Assembly: GCF_017368475.1 (NCBI RefSeq)
Contig: NZ_JAFNJE010000004.1
Location: 124,001 to 188,000, forward strand
Reading direction: 5' to 3'
Length of the DNA: 64,000 bases
Source: Alteromonas sp. 5E99-2
GTDB taxonomy: Bacteria > Pseudomonadota > Gammaproteobacteria > Enterobacterales > Alteromonadaceae
Both the position numbers and the translations under genes were made by a program. The notes under the pieces are model-generated. The model made no database searches and was not told the origin of the DNA. It saw only the letters and a program-made list of their open reading frames with translations. Below, piece after piece: positions 44,949-54,712 of this stretch (its first letter is position 1; every line of letters begins with the position of its first letter).

Positions 44949-47078
44949 TTATCTAACGACCGACAAGATAGTGTCGAACAAAGTTTGGGCTGTTGCCAAA
45001 ATTTGCGCCGATGCAGAATAAGATTGTTGAAAACGGACTAGGTTTGCCGCTTCCTCATCTAAACTCACGCCTGATACCGAATTAAACAGCTCACTGGACT
45101 CTGCTTGCAGTGCTTGAGCCGCTTCTAATGTGATATCCGCGTTCGCAGATTTCGCGCCAACACTTCCTACCAACGAAGCATAAGCTTCGTGTAAAGTAGC
45201 ATTCTGATTACTTGAAATGCTGCTTAATTGAACCAAGCCACTCTCTTGTAAGTCAGCCAAAATCACCGCATTTCGGTTATCATCAAAACCATTAGTATTG
45301 AACTCAAACGTAAAACTATCGCCTGGCTCAGGTTGTCCTTCCAAAGACACGTCGTAACCTGGGTAATTCTCCAATGCCGAAAATGCTGCAGGGTAAGCTG
45401 GTGAAGCACCATTAGCTTCTGCTTGAGCCAATAAATTCTGATAATCTGTTACCCCTGTAACCACAGTTATGGTATTACCCGCATTGTCTAAAACCGTAAA
45501 TTGACTTGATGAATCAAAAACAATTTGTGCTGGTGCGCCCACAGTAGCACTAGGGGAAGACGCAACATCGTCAATACCGCCTGCACCATTAAATCCAGAA
45601 CGGTCGTTTCCTACACCAACTGTAGTATTCGTTACCACTGTAGACGTTACCTGCAAATCACCAAAATTGTTTGAGTCAGGTGTTACTCTTATTGGCAATG
45701 CAAATGCTAAATCTTCCGGTCTATTTGTATCTAATTCAATATTTGAACCGGCAAATTTGGTAGGTTGAAACAAAAATTCATCATCTACAGTATAAGTAGA
45801 TGTAGAGTCGAACTCTATTTCGATCCCGCCCTCAATGGCATTAAAACCACTTCCTACAACAACATTCGTGAATACAATCGGATTGTTGTCAGCATCGAGT
45901 TTTGCCGTACCATTCCCTTCTAACAATTCAATCGTAATTTCATTTGGCTGGTTTGCACCATCAACGCTAGTAACGGTAATTTTAATATCTGCATCTGTAA
46001 CAGTAGAACCTTGACCTGGAGTAAATCGCCCATCAACGGTAAGGCTTCCATCTGTATCCTCAAATGGCAATCCTATAAATTCAGGCAGTGCGAAAATATC
46101 ACCGCCAAGTTGACCGTCCAAATCTAAACCTAGGCTATTCTGAGAATTAATTGCATCGCTGAGAGCCACTGCTAACTGACCAATATCTCTTTGTGCAACA
46201 CCAAGGACTTCATCACGAAAACGAAAGAGCCCCCCAATGCTTCCACCGAGATCGTCTTCAGAAACATTAATCACTGTGTTGTTTTTGTTCTCAAATGACG
46301 TTGTTAAACGCAAATCCCTAGAAAACGAATCAGCTTGGTTGCTTAGCGCCAGTAAGTTAAATGATCCATCATCAAGAACTAACGATTCGCCAGATGTTAA
46401 GCTAACCGCTAACGTGTTCCCTGGCCCAGCCCCTTCCCTAACTTCTATAGACAATAATTCGGCAAGATCATTTATCGCTGCATCTCGTTGATTTAATAGC
46501 GTACTCGCTTCCCTATCTGGGTTATTTCCTTCAGCAACGATAATGGCTTGATTAAGCGTACCAATATTCTCAATGAGCGAATTGGCTTGGTTTATTGAAT
46601 CTTCAAACTGTAGGTTAAGTTCTTCCTCTTCTTCCGCAAGAAAATTTGAAATGATTTCCACTTGCGAGATAAACTGCCCCGCTTCACCCAGAACGACTTC
46701 TCGTGAAACCACACTAGACGGGTCATCAACCGCAGTTTGTATAGCAGCAAAAAACTCACTTAGGCCGTTAGCCAAGGAGTTTGCTTCGCTAGCCAAAAGA
46801 TTATCAATACTGTTAATTTTAGCCTCGTAGGTAGCAAGTTCGCCTACAGTGGTAATATCACGACGGAGTTGATTTAAAGCAAACTGGTCAAGAACGCGCT
46901 CGGTAGTACCCTGCCCAACCCCTCCGCCAAGTTGCGAAGTGAAACTTGTTCGCTCGCGAACATAACCATCTGTATTAACATTGGCTATATTGCTACCAGT
47001 GGTTTGCAGTAGTTGGCTACTGGCATTCACTCCGGTTTTGGCAATGGAAAATAAATCGCTGGTAATAGTAGATGACAT
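44949..47078 (-). CDS. flgK: Hook-associated protein FlgK
   Basis: First junction protein (HAP1). N-terminal ITSDLFSIAKTGVNASSQLLQTTGSNIANVNTDGYVRERTSF and C-terminal SLDEEAANLVRFQQSYSASAQILATAQTLFDTILSVVR are the expected rod/hook-type helices. At 709 residues it is longer than enteric FlgK (about 550), due to a large Asp/Thr/Asn-rich central part. It follows flgJ by 7 bases. Confidence 0.95.
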   Translation of the reverse strand: MSSTITSDLFSIAKTGVNASSQLLQTTGSNIANVNTDGYVRERTSFTSQLGGGVGQGTTERVLDQFALNQLRRDITTVGELATYEAKINSIDNLLASEANSLANGLSEFFAAIQTAVDDPSSVVSREVVLGEAGQFISQVEIISNFLAEEEEELNLQFEDSINQANSLIENIGTLNQAIIVAEGNNPDREASTLLNQRDAAINDLAELLSIEVREGAGPGNTLAVSLTSGESLVLDDGSFNLLALSNQADSFSRDLRLTTSFENKNNTVINVSEDDLGGSIGGLFRFRDEVLGVAQRDIGQLAVALSDAINSQNSLGLDLDGQLGGDIFALPEFIGLPFEDTDGSLTVDGRFTPGQGSTVTDADIKITVTSVDGANQPNEITIELLEGNGTAKLDADNNPIVFTNVVVGSGFNAIEGGIEIEFDSTSTYTVDDEFLFQPTKFAGSNIELDTNRPEDLAFALPIRVTPDSNNFGDLQVTSTVVTNTTVGVGNDRSGFNGAGGIDDVASSPSATVGAPAQIVFDSSSQFTVLDNAGNTITVVTGVTDYQNLLAQAEANGASPAYPAAFSALENYPGYDVSLEGQPEPGDSFTFEFNTNGFDDNRNAVILADLQESGLVQLSSISSNQNATLHEAYASLVGSVGAKSANADITLEAAQALQAESSELFNSVSGVSLDEEAANLVRFQQSYSASAQILATAQTLFDTILSVVR

Positions 47079-47085
47079 ATTTTAC

Positions 47086-47961
47086 CTACCCATCTAGCCG
47101 CTTCATGATAGCGACGATTTTTTCTGCGTAGGCAGGGTCGGTTGCATAACCTGCCTTTTGCAATTCTGAGAAAAACTGATGTGGTTTATCAGCCTGAGTT
47201 AATGCTTTTTGGTATTTATCGTCATCTAAGAATTTTGCGTAATCTTCCACACTTGACTGCAAAGAGTCATAGACTTTGAACGTAGCGTGTTGTTTCTTTG
47301 CTATACCGTCTTTATATTCAATTGTCGGAACGTTAGCTTTCTGGCCATCCCATTTCCCATCGGCTTTGATCCCAAACAAATTGTTGCTGCTCTGCCCTAA
47401 TGGATCATGAACCATGTATTGACCCCAACCTGTTTCTAAGGCGGCTTGCGCGACTAACGCATTAGTTTCAATGCCAACCTCATTGGCTATAGGCTCAAAA
47501 ATAGGTGTTAACGTATCAATAAAAGCTTGTTCATTTTCAAATGCAGCTCGTTTTTGTACAGGCGCATTTTCAACAAAAGGTAAATTACCATCATTTCTTA
47601 GAACCGATGCTGGAGTGTAGCCTTCTTGAGGAGGTCCTAATTGCTGAACAATAAGCTCTGATAACCCTAAACCTTGTTTTGAAGCTAAATCATTGGCTAT
47701 CTCTTGGTCATGCATTTCCCGATAAAACTTCATATATTGGGAGTTCATTGGGTTTTTGTCGTCAGCCAACACATCTTGCGCTTGGCGCATAGACTTGAGC
47801 ATCATACGAACAAAGATTGCTTCAAACTGTTCTGCAGCTTTCTCGAGCGCGGCAACATCGCCACTTGCGGCAGCTTGCTTTAAACTGTCTAAACCAGCTT
47901 CATCACTAATATTACTTGCAAGGTCTAAATGTTGTTGATTGCCCAGCTGCCCAATAGTCAT
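47086..47961 (-). CDS. flgJ: Flagellar rod cap and muramidase FlgJ
   Basis: Bifunctional protein: the N-terminal rod-binding domain (about 28-105, EQFEAIFVRMMLKSMRQAQ) caps the growing rod, and the C-terminal glucosaminidase domain (about 145-290, QAALETGWGQYMVHDPLGQSSNNLFGIKA) opens peptidoglycan. The catalytic Glu is the one in LETGWG. At 291 residues it has full two-domain length. Its start abuts the flgI stop. Confidence 0.96.
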   Translation of the reverse strand: MTIGQLGNQQHLDLASNISDEAGLDSLKQAAASGDVAALEKAAEQFEAIFVRMMLKSMRQAQDVLADDKNPMNSQYMKFYREMHDQEIANDLASKQGLGLSELIVQQLGPPQEGYTPASVLRNDGNLPFVENAPVQKRAAFENEQAFIDTLTPIFEPIANEVGIETNALVAQAALETGWGQYMVHDPLGQSSNNLFGIKADGKWDGQKANVPTIEYKDGIAKKQHATFKVYDSLQSSVEDYAKFLDDDKYQKALTQADKPHQFFSELQKAGYATDPAYAEKIVAIMKRLDG

Positions 47962-49082
47962 TAGATCACCACCAATTCACCGCGTAAAGCACCCGCCTGA
48001 CGAAGCGCTTCAAGAATAGCCATTAAATCACCAGGCGCCGCGCCAACTTCGTTCACTGCACGCACTAATTCATCTAAGGTGACACCTGGATCAAATTTGA
48101 ATATTCGGCTGTCAGCTAAATTAACATCGACAATGGACTGAGTCGTAATTGCAGTATCCCCATCGGCAAAGGCATTAGGCTGAACCACTTGTTGATTTTC
48201 AGCTATGGTCACCGTAAGTCCACCGTGAGTAATAGCCGCAGGAAGTAAACGCACATCTTGTCCAATAACAATGGTGCCCGTTCTGCTATTAATGACTACA
48301 CGAGCCGGTGCATCTGCAGGTGTGAATTCGAAGTTTTCTACCGTTGCAAGAAAAGCCACTCTCTGGCCAATATCTCTGGGAGCAGTTATTCTTACTGAAG
48401 CCGCGTCAATTGGCGTAGCGATAGAGTAACCTTGAGAAGGAGAAGCTCCTAATCGCTCGTTAATCGTATCAGCTAAACGCTTAGACGTACTAAAATCGGG
48501 ATAATGTAAATTAAGTGTCAATGTATCGCCGTTAGCAAACCCACTTGGAACAGACTGCTCTACCATCGCGCCATTAGGAATACGTCCAACCGTTGGTGTA
48601 TTCACTACAATTCGACTTCCATCTGCACCTTCAGCACCTAAACCACTGACAATCAAGCTGCCTTGAGCTACAGCGTATACTTGGCCATCCAAGCCTTTCA
48701 AAAAAGTTTGTAGTAAGGTACCACCTTGTAAGCTACTCGCTTCACCAATGGATGAAACGGTAATATCAATGGTTTGCCCAGGCTTTGCAAAAGCCGGTAA
48801 TTCAGCGTGTACAGCAACCGCTGCAGAGTTGGCAACGCTCGGCGTATCATTTGGGTCTAGCGCAATACCAAAATTAGCGAGCATAGTTCGAAAACTTTGC
48901 TCAGTAAAATCAGTTTGCTCACCGGTTCCGGGTAGGCCTACAACCAGGCCATATCCAATCAACTGGTTACTTCTCACACCTTGAATATCAGCAACATCTT
49001 TTATTCTTTGTGCAAACGAAGCCTGACTAGCCAATGCAGTAAAGAATAAAATGATGGTTACCATCAAAAAGTGTATGCGCAT
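47961..49082 (-). CDS. flgI: Flagellar P-ring protein FlgI
   Basis: Periplasmic ring around the rod. I start at ATG 49080-49082 ([14 protein letters not shown]...), whose first base is the last base of the flgH TAA (TAATG); the frame extends 15 bases further into flgH. A signal peptide (about 1-24, ending ASFAQ) is followed by [31 protein letters not shown], the FlgI signature. About 373 residues, normal length. Confidence 0.96.
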   Translation of the reverse strand: MRIHFLMVTIILFFTALASQASFAQRIKDVADIQGVRSNQLIGYGLVVGLPGTGEQTDFTEQSFRTMLANFGIALDPNDTPSVANSAAVAVHAELPAFAKPGQTIDITVSSIGEASSLQGGTLLQTFLKGLDGQVYAVAQGSLIVSGLGAEGADGSRIVVNTPTVGRIPNGAMVEQSVPSGFANGDTLTLNLHYPDFSTSKRLADTINERLGASPSQGYSIATPIDAASVRITAPRDIGQRVAFLATVENFEFTPADAPARVVINSRTGTIVIGQDVRLLPAAITHGGLTVTIAENQQVVQPNAFADGDTAITTQSIVDVNLADSRIFKFDPGVTLDELVRAVNEVGAAPGDLMAILEALRQAGALRGELVVI

Positions 49083-49768
49083 TATAAAGGCCACCATTTA
49101 GAATCGAAAAATTTGGCTAACCAACCTTGTTCTTGTGCCCTAGCAAAAGAGCCGGTACCACTGTATTGGATTCTTGCATTTGCAATTTGCGCTGATTGCA
49201 CAATATTTAGCGGAGAAACGTCTCCAGGGCGAATAATGCCGGTTAAACGGATGTATTCATCGCCGGTATTAAGGGTGAGCCACTTTTCGCCCCGTATAAC
49301 TAAATTGTTATTTGGCAATACATCCACAACTGTTACCGAGATATTGCCTTGCAAACTATTACTTTGGTTGGCTTGAGCATCGCCTAAGAACTCGTTTTCA
49401 GTTTCTACTTCAAAACCGATAGAACGTCCGCTAATGGTTGCTGCAACATTGCCTAAACCTAAAATTGGATCAATCCCCAATGACTGCTCTTTTGACGTAG
49501 TAGTGTTCGCTGATTTGGTTGCATTGGTGTTTTCGTTTAGCTGAACGGTAATTATGTCGCCGACTCGCTTAGCGGTTTTGTCGCTGTATAGACTGTTAGA
49601 AAAACGAGCTTGAAACAACGAACCATTCTCTTCTACTTGTTCAACAGGATAGTCTGGAACAATGGGTGCAAAACGCGGGTCATTTGCTTGCACAGGGGGT
49701 TGGCTTGGCGTGCTTCCGCACCCAATAACCAAAAAAGACAATGTAACGATGAACAAAATGTTTTTCAC
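49082..49768 (-). CDS. flgH: Flagellar L-ring lipoprotein FlgH
   Basis: Outer-membrane ring. The N-terminus has a lipobox (LVIGCGS, lipid-modified Cys at about 17). Conserved parts are [30 protein letters not shown] and [30 protein letters not shown]. At 228 residues it is typical. It lies 8 bases after flgG. Confidence 0.97.
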   Translation of the reverse strand: MKNILFIVTLSFLVIGCGSTPSQPPVQANDPRFAPIVPDYPVEQVEENGSLFQARFSNSLYSDKTAKRVGDIITVQLNENTNATKSANTTTSKEQSLGIDPILGLGNVAATISGRSIGFEVETENEFLGDAQANQSNSLQGNISVTVVDVLPNNNLVIRGEKWLTLNTGDEYIRLTGIIRPGDVSPLNIVQSAQIANARIQYSGTGSFARAQEQGWLAKFFDSKWWPL

Positions 49769-49776
49769 GACGTCAC

Positions 49777-50565
49777 CTATAGTTGTTGAATAATTTGGCT
49801 TAGCATTTGGTCAACGGCAGAGATAACTTTTGAGTTCATTTCGTACAAACGCTGACTTTCAATTAGGTTTACCAACTCTTCTGTTACATTCACATTTGAA
49901 GTTTCTAAAGACCCTTGAATAAGAGAACCTATGCCATCCAATCCAGGGATACCTTCAATAGGGTCACCACTGGCACCTGATTCAATGAATAGGTTTTGTC
50001 CTATCGGTTGAAGACCTGCGGGATTGATAAAATCCGTTAAGTTAATTTGTCCTACAATTGAAGGCGCGGCTTGCCCTGCCAAAGTAACGGCGACTTGTCC
50101 ATCTTGAGAGATAGTGACTTGCTCAGCGTCTTCAGGGATCGTGATTTGCGGCTCTAAAAGAAATCCAGCACCAGGCGTCACAATTTGACCTTCGTCGTTT
50201 AATGTAAATTGGCCATTTCGCGTATAAGCTGAAGTACCATCAGGCTGTTGAATTTCAAAAAATCCGTCGCCTCTAATACTGATATCTAGCGCGTTTTCAG
50301 TGGTTAATAGATTACCTTGAATATGGGCTTTTTGTGTTGCTACTACCTTAGAGCCAGCACCTAGTTGCAAACCAGAAGGCAATTCAGTATCCGCTGACGA
50401 ACGCCCACCGGGTTGATTGATGTTTTGATATAGTAAATCTTCAAATACCGCTCTGTCTTTTTTGAATCCAACGGTTGATGCATTGGCCAAATTATTCGAC
50501 ACCACTGACACATCTGTTTGCGCCGCGTCTAAACCTGTTTTACTTATCCACAATGCAGGATGCAT
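49777..50565 (-). CDS. flgG: Distal rod protein FlgG
   Basis: Forms the distal rod. MHPALWISKTGLDAAQTDVSVVSNNLANASTVGFKKDRAVFEDLLYQN is the FlgG N-terminal signature, and the C-terminal ETSNVNVTEELVNLIESQRLYEMNSKVISAVDQMLSQI closes the family pattern. 262 residues, exact family length. Confidence 0.98.
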   Translation of the reverse strand: MHPALWISKTGLDAAQTDVSVVSNNLANASTVGFKKDRAVFEDLLYQNINQPGGRSSADTELPSGLQLGAGSKVVATQKAHIQGNLLTTENALDISIRGDGFFEIQQPDGTSAYTRNGQFTLNDEGQIVTPGAGFLLEPQITIPEDAEQVTISQDGQVAVTLAGQAAPSIVGQINLTDFINPAGLQPIGQNLFIESGASGDPIEGIPGLDGIGSLIQGSLETSNVNVTEELVNLIESQRLYEMNSKVISAVDQMLSQIIQQL

Positions 50566-50595
50566 AACTTACTCCTCGTCACGTAATACGCGCGG

Positions 50596-51339
50596 TTAAA
50601 GAATTCTCAATAAACTGTTGCCACGAGTGTCTAAGTCTTCTGCACTCTTCATCATTTTCACTTGCAATTCATAATGGCGCTGTAATCCGATAACCGACAT
50701 CATTTCATCAATGGCATTCACATTGGATACCTCAAGGAATCCAGATGCGACAGTTACACTGTCATCAAAATTAGCGTCTTCGCCATTTTTCAAACGAAAC
50801 AAGCCATCGGAACCGCGCTCCAGCTCTTTAGTATCAGGATTGACAAATCGCAACCTACCCGCTTCTTCTTGAACCGTAGCGGGAGCTCCCTGAGGTGTAG
50901 TAAATATGGTTCCATCAGGTGATATCGTCAGGTTGGATATAGGAACAGGTAAGACAATCGGCCCAAAATCGCCGATTACTGGACTACCATGAGCATCAAC
51001 CAAACCACCTTCCGAATTCATTTGAAAACGGCCATCTCTGCTGTAAGCTTCATTACCGTTTTTATCTTGAACTGCGAACCAACCTTCTCCTTGTATAGCA
51101 AGGTCTAAGTCTCTGCCGGTTGCCTGTAACGCTCCTGCGCCATAGTTATTACTCGGACTTTCCGTCATAGAAAAGACCCGGGTCGGCAAACCTTCGCCGT
51201 ACGCCGGCATAGCTCTTGCCTGTTGTAGCTGAGCTTTAAAACCTGTAGTTTGAGCGTTCGCTAAATTATTAGCCCTAACGCCGGTGGCTAAGAGATCTTG
51301 ATTCGCGCCAGATGAGGCGATGTAAAGCAATTTATCCAT
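50596..51339 (-). CDS. flgF: Proximal rod protein FlgF
   Basis: Rod protein of 247 residues with MDKLLYIASSGANQDLLATGVRANNLANAQTTGFKAQL and the C-terminal EVSNVNAIDEMMSVIGLQRHYELQVKMMKSAEDLDTRGNSLLRI. It is first of the flgF-L unit and lies 41 bases after a sigma-54 promoter, so flgBCDE must be in a separate unit outside the window. Confidence 0.97.
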   Translation of the reverse strand: MDKLLYIASSGANQDLLATGVRANNLANAQTTGFKAQLQQARAMPAYGEGLPTRVFSMTESPSNNYGAGALQATGRDLDLAIQGEGWFAVQDKNGNEAYSRDGRFQMNSEGGLVDAHGSPVIGDFGPIVLPVPISNLTISPDGTIFTTPQGAPATVQEEAGRLRFVNPDTKELERGSDGLFRLKNGEDANFDDSVTVASGFLEVSNVNAIDEMMSVIGLQRHYELQVKMMKSAEDLDTRGNSLLRIL

Positions 51340-51379
51340 GACACTTAATTGACAGTTAGAGTTAGATTAATAACTACTC

Positions 51380-51396
51380 AGCAAAGTTAGTGCCAA
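51380..51396 (-). promoter_or_regulatory. Sigma-54 promoter of flgFGHIJKL
   Basis: The minus strand reads TTGGCACTAACTTTGCT, an almost ideal TGGCAC-N5-TTGC with GG-N10-GC spacing. It lies 41 bases before the flgF start. Confidence 0.9.
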
Positions 51397-51441
51397 CTTT
51401 GTGATACTTTGATGATATTTCGAAAACCTTAAATGGCTTAA

Positions 51442-51465
51442 ACAAAAAGGCCAAGAAATGGCCTT
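51442..51465 (-). terminator. Terminator of the sigma/chrR operon
   Basis: On the minus strand AAGGCCA-TTTCT-TGGCCTT followed by TTTTTG. It lies 47 bases after the chrR stop and before the flgF promoter. Confidence 0.83.
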
Positions 51466-51511
51466 TGTAGAAGAGTGCTCTTGCGTTCCGCTATAAGTGA
51501 ACTTTGGCTAA

Positions 51512-52177
51512 TTAAAAAAATAAGTGGCTAAACGGATTAAGGAGTCGGGCAACACCTGAAGTGAAATGCAGCGGCTCATCAATAATACTAAACACTAAAC
51601 AGCCATCCTCATGGTTAGACAATGGGGAATGTGTGTGAGTATCATTTAAATAAATGAAATCACCGCTTTTATAGGTGTTCATACCGTCGCTGAATTCACC
51701 GTTAATAACCAGTGTGGTCTCTCTACCTTTGTGAGTATGTTCAGGTACACTTCCACCTTTCTCCATAAAAATAAAGTTTGCTTTCCCAGTTCCACCTATA
51801 TTTACAGGTGCCTGCCAAAGTTTTCCTACTAACTTCGACCAACTCCCCGTTACACTGGCATAACGTCTTAGACTTGGTGGCAATACAAATTCACGACCAT
51901 CTAGTTCAATCGAAACATTTTCCACAATTGCGTTTTCTTGAGGAAGTTCAGGTAATTGAAGAATGGATTCTATCATTGATGAATAACGAGGTTGATCAGA
52001 CAATTCATTTTTCAAAGAAAGACTTTCAGACGCCAAGACTTCGGTTAATTGCGCTACCTCAGCTTGACACTTTTCACACATATCGCAATGAGCTGCAATA
52101 ACCAAACTGTCACAGCTACCAAGTGTTCCGTCGACATAGGCTCGTAATTGTTCTAATGAAGGGTGATTTTTAATCAT
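51512..52177 (-). CDS. chrR: ChrR-family zinc anti-sigma factor
   Basis: Holds the ECF sigma factor inactive until singlet oxygen or a related stress. The N-terminal zinc anti-sigma motif is H30-x3-C34-x2-C37 (AAHCDMCEKC). The C-terminal half is a cupin (about 120-210, VPEHTHKGRETTLVINGEFSDG, THTHSPLSN) with metal-binding His residues, as in ChrR. At 221 residues it has the family length. It overlaps the sigma gene by 8 bases. Confidence 0.93.
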   Translation of the reverse strand: MIKNHPSLEQLRAYVDGTLGSCDSLVIAAHCDMCEKCQAEVAQLTEVLASESLSLKNELSDQPRYSSMIESILQLPELPQENAIVENVSIELDGREFVLPPSLRRYASVTGSWSKLVGKLWQAPVNIGGTGKANFIFMEKGGSVPEHTHKGRETTLVINGEFSDGMNTYKSGDFIYLNDTHTHSPLSNHEDGCLVFSIIDEPLHFTSGVARLLNPFSHLFF

Positions 52178-52781
52178 GATCTTTCAACATTTCCTTCAAG
52201 CGTATTAATGCCAAGCGAGTACGAGATTTAACGGTTCCTAATGGAATATCTAATTCAGTTGCGACTTCTTGTTGAGATTTACCATCAATATAAATTGCTT
52301 CAATAACGACTTGCTGTTTCCGAGGTAAATTGGCGAATAACCCACCGACTTGTTCTAAAGTCACTTTTTCATCGATAGAGATTTCATTCACATCTGCCGT
52401 TTGCTCACACAAAACGGGCCAAAGGTCATCCGAGCAAATATCTTCTTTTCTATTTTGCAACTTTCTAAGCATGTCAAAGCGAATATTCCTTGCTATGGTA
52501 AAAATCCATGTAGACGGTGAGCCTTTATCTGCGTTAAACAAATGAGACTTTTGCCAAACTTTTGACATCGTGTCTTGTACCAGCTCCATTGCTAAAGCCT
52601 CGTTACCTATTTGTTTCAGCGCATAGGAGCGAAGCCTTGGAGCAAAGTGATTAAACAAAGCTGCAAATGCGGGTTTGGAACGCTGTTCAGCCACCAATAC
52701 AAGTTGAGCCGACAAACTGTCTGCACACTCTTTTGAATTGACTGTTTTTTGCCTATCTTCCAATGGAATACCAACTAGCAT
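52170..52781 (-). CDS. rpoE: ECF sigma factor (RpoE/ChrR-type)
   Basis: A 203-residue group-4 sigma factor. Region 2 lies at about 35-105 (FNHFAPRLRSYALKQIGNEALAMELVQDTMSKVWQ, PSTWIFTIARNIRFDMLRK) and region 4 at about 140-198 (LPRKQQVVIEAIYIDGKSQQEVATELDIPLGTVKSRTRLALIRLKE). It is paired with chrR as in Rhodobacter. A candidate self-promoter (TGATCT-N18-TATAAT) lies just upstream. Confidence 0.93.
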   Translation of the reverse strand: MLVGIPLEDRQKTVNSKECADSLSAQLVLVAEQRSKPAFAALFNHFAPRLRSYALKQIGNEALAMELVQDTMSKVWQKSHLFNADKGSPSTWIFTIARNIRFDMLRKLQNRKEDICSDDLWPVLCEQTADVNEISIDEKVTLEQVGGLFANLPRKQQVVIEAIYIDGKSQQEVATELDIPLGTVKSRTRLALIRLKEMLKDHD

Positions 52782-52809
52782 GAGCGCCTCTATATAATCC
52801 GCTTTATCG

Positions 52810-52839
52810 ATTATACGAGCAGTGAGGGTATAGAGATCA
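52810..52839 (-). promoter_or_regulatory. Candidate ECF autoregulatory promoter of rpoE-chrR
   Basis: The minus strand has TGATCT, 18 bases, TATAAT, 28-58 bases before the sigma gene. The -35 box overlaps the stop of the LON-domain gene. It shares its form with the promoters at 53452, 53489 and 60204. Confidence 0.65.
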
Positions 52840-53415
52840 GTCTAGCACAAGGTTTTTTAAAAACGTCACTATATATTTACAGTCTTGTTGTTTCATAAAA
52901 AACTGTTTTCGTTCTGGATCAACAGGTATCAATTCTAACCAGCGATGAATAACCCAAATAGGGTTATCAAATTCTGGCCTTATATATAGCGTGTTTAATT
53001 CTTCATATCGGCTAAATATTTCTTGTAATCGCCCCCTCATAACGGCAATGTCAGATTCGTCAATATCGCAGCACCAAGGTGCTTTTTCTACACAATCTCC
53101 TATCCTAAGCCCGTCGCTCTCGGTACGGATATTATCTATGTTAACTGCCGTTTCACCAAAGACAGTTATGGACATAAAACCGTCACTAAGCAGATTAAAA
53201 TCAATTATCTTCGCGTATGTCCCAACCTCAAAAATGTGTTTGTTTAACGCTTTGTCTCCACTCACGTTTAGCATGCAAATAACAAATCCACTGTCATTCG
53301 CGCAGGCATCTTTAACCATACGAATATATCGCGGCTCAAAAATACGCAGTGTCATTCTTCCTCCTGGCATCAAATGCGCAGACAACGGGAATAAAGGACA
53401 ATTAGTAGAAAACAT
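52837..53415 (-). CDS. LON N-terminal-domain protein
   Basis: A 192-residue protein made only of the LON substrate-binding domain (PUA-like, about 5-110: LFPLSAHLMPGGRMTLRIFEPRYIRMVKDA, GTYAKIIDFNLLSDGFMSITVFG). No AAA+ or protease part is present, so it is not a Lon protease; such proteins probably bind unfolded or modified substrates. It lies upstream of the sigma operon and has its own ECF-type promoter, so it is likely part of the same response. Confidence 0.87.
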   Translation of the reverse strand: MFSTNCPLFPLSAHLMPGGRMTLRIFEPRYIRMVKDACANDSGFVICMLNVSGDKALNKHIFEVGTYAKIIDFNLLSDGFMSITVFGETAVNIDNIRTESDGLRIGDCVEKAPWCCDIDESDIAVMRGRLQEIFSRYEELNTLYIRPEFDNPIWVIHRWLELIPVDPERKQFFMKQQDCKYIVTFLKNLVLD

Positions 53416-53451
53416 GGCTAAACGCTCATTTGTTTTATCGTTTAAAGTGAC

Positions 53452-53481
53452 TACGTAGATTGGCGAAAAATAGTTTGATCA
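53452..53481 (-). promoter_or_regulatory. Candidate ECF promoter of the LON-domain gene
   Basis: The minus strand has TGATCA, 18 bases, TACGTA, 37-66 bases before the gene start. It is divergent from and next to the promoter at 53489-53518. Confidence 0.6.
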
Positions 53482-53488
53482 TTTTTCA

Positions 53489-53518
53489 TGATCCTTTCAT
53501 TTATTAAGCCTGTACACT
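53489..53518 (+). promoter_or_regulatory. Candidate ECF promoter of the lipid operon
   Basis: Plus strand TGATCC, 18 bases, TACACT, 19-48 bases before the first gene. TGATCC is the -35 box I recall for the Rhodobacter sigma-E/ChrR system. Confidence 0.65.
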
Positions 53519-53536
53519 CTATAAAACAAACAAACA

Positions 53537-53986
53537 ATGAATTGCATGAGTATTTTAGATAGATTTAACAAAATGTATTCTGATATATCAGAATTGAACG
53601 TTGAAGATTTAAATACCCTTTACCACCCTGATGTAACCTTTGTCGACCCGGTGACAACGCATAAAGGGCTTAGCTCTGTTAAAGGGTATTTTATGAATCT
53701 ATTAAAAAGCTCAAAAACGTGTACCTTCACCATCCACGACACCATTGAGAATAATTCAGCCATTTCTTCCACTCACTTTGTGGTTGTTTGGACAATGTAT
53801 TTAACCTCTGAAAAATTGAACAAAGGAAATCCTATTACGTTAGACGGCACCAGCTTGTTAACAGTAGAAAAGGATCTCATCATCTATCATCGAGATTATT
53901 ACGATATGGGGCAAATGATATACGAAAATATCCCCGTATTACGCCACATTATTTTAAAGATTAAATCAATGTTAGCTAAATCATGA
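53537..53986 (+). CDS. SnoaL-like / NTF2-fold protein
   Basis: A 149-residue small alpha+beta-barrel protein: DLNTLYHPDVTFVDPVTTHKGLSSVKGYFMNLL is the SnoaL-like/NTF2 pattern, and HRDYYDMGQMIYENIPVLRHIILKIK the common C-terminal part in ChrR-linked copies. Exact activity is unknown. No ribosome-binding site is visible before 53537; the ATG at 53546 is also possible. It begins a five-gene operon with overlaps throughout. Confidence 0.85.
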   Translation: MNCMSILDRFNKMYSDISELNVEDLNTLYHPDVTFVDPVTTHKGLSSVKGYFMNLLKSSKTCTFTIHDTIENNSAISSTHFVVVWTMYLTSEKLNKGNPITLDGTSLLTVEKDLIIYHRDYYDMGQMIYENIPVLRHIILKIKSMLAKS

Positions 53987-54711
53987 ATAAAACCTTATTG
54001 GTAACAGGTGCAACCTCAGGTATTGGTAAAGCGCTTGCTCTTCATGCAGCTTATTGTGGATACAAAGTGATTGCTTGTGGCCGTAACAAAGAGAGCTTGC
54101 TAGAGCTTGCAAATAACACACTAATTTCTACCTTAGAATTCGATGTCACTAACGAAAAGCAAACTCATCGGGTGCTAGCAGACCTTCATTTTGATATTGC
54201 AGTGTTAAACGCGGGCACTTGTGAATACGTAAAAATTGATAATTTCGAACCGTCAGTAATAAAGCGAGTGTTTGACACCAATTTTTTTGGTGTTGTTAAT
54301 ACCTTTTCAGCCCTTCGGGATAAATTATCGGCAGGTAAGCAAATCGTAATCATTGATTCTTTAGCTCGTCTTCTTCCTTTTTCCAGATGCGAAGCTTACG
54401 GTGCAAGCAAAGCCGCAGTCTATTATTTTGGTAAATCTTTGGAAGTGGATTTGGCTCAACATGGAGTCATTGTGCAAACGATTTCTCCAGGATTTGTAGA
54501 AACACCGTTAACCGATAAAAACGACTTTGAAATGCCAATGAAAATATCGTCTAGGTTAGCAGCAACGACTATTTTAAATGCGATAGAAAGTAAGGATTCA
54601 ACGACTTATTTTCCGCGCAGGTTTTCATTCTTGCTACGATTTTTTAGTTTATTACCCGCTCGTATTCAAAGAAACCTTTCTCTTTATTTAAAAAACAGGC
54701 AAAGCCAATAA
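53983..54711 (+). CDS. Short-chain dehydrogenase/reductase
   Basis: NAD(P)-dependent classical SDR of 242 residues. The cofactor motif TGATSGIG is at 8-15, NAG at 76-78, and the catalytic S126, Y139 and K143 (YGASK) are all in place. The C-terminus is hydrophobic and basic (FSFLLRFFSLLPARIQRNLSLYLKNR), suggesting membrane contact. The substrate is probably lipid-derived given the operon. It overlaps its upstream neighbour by 4 bases. Confidence 0.92.
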   Translation: MNKTLLVTGATSGIGKALALHAAYCGYKVIACGRNKESLLELANNTLISTLEFDVTNEKQTHRVLADLHFDIAVLNAGTCEYVKIDNFEPSVIKRVFDTNFFGVVNTFSALRDKLSAGKQIVIIDSLARLLPFSRCEAYGASKAAVYYFGKSLEVDLAQHGVIVQTISPGFVETPLTDKNDFEMPMKISSRLAATTILNAIESKDSTTYFPRRFSFLLRFFSLLPARIQRNLSLYLKNRQSQ

Positions 54712-54712
54712 T

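Noticed and set aside
52837-53415. Lon protease fragment or pseudogene
   Set aside because: The frame is complete with its own promoter, and LON-domain-only proteins of this size are a known family.
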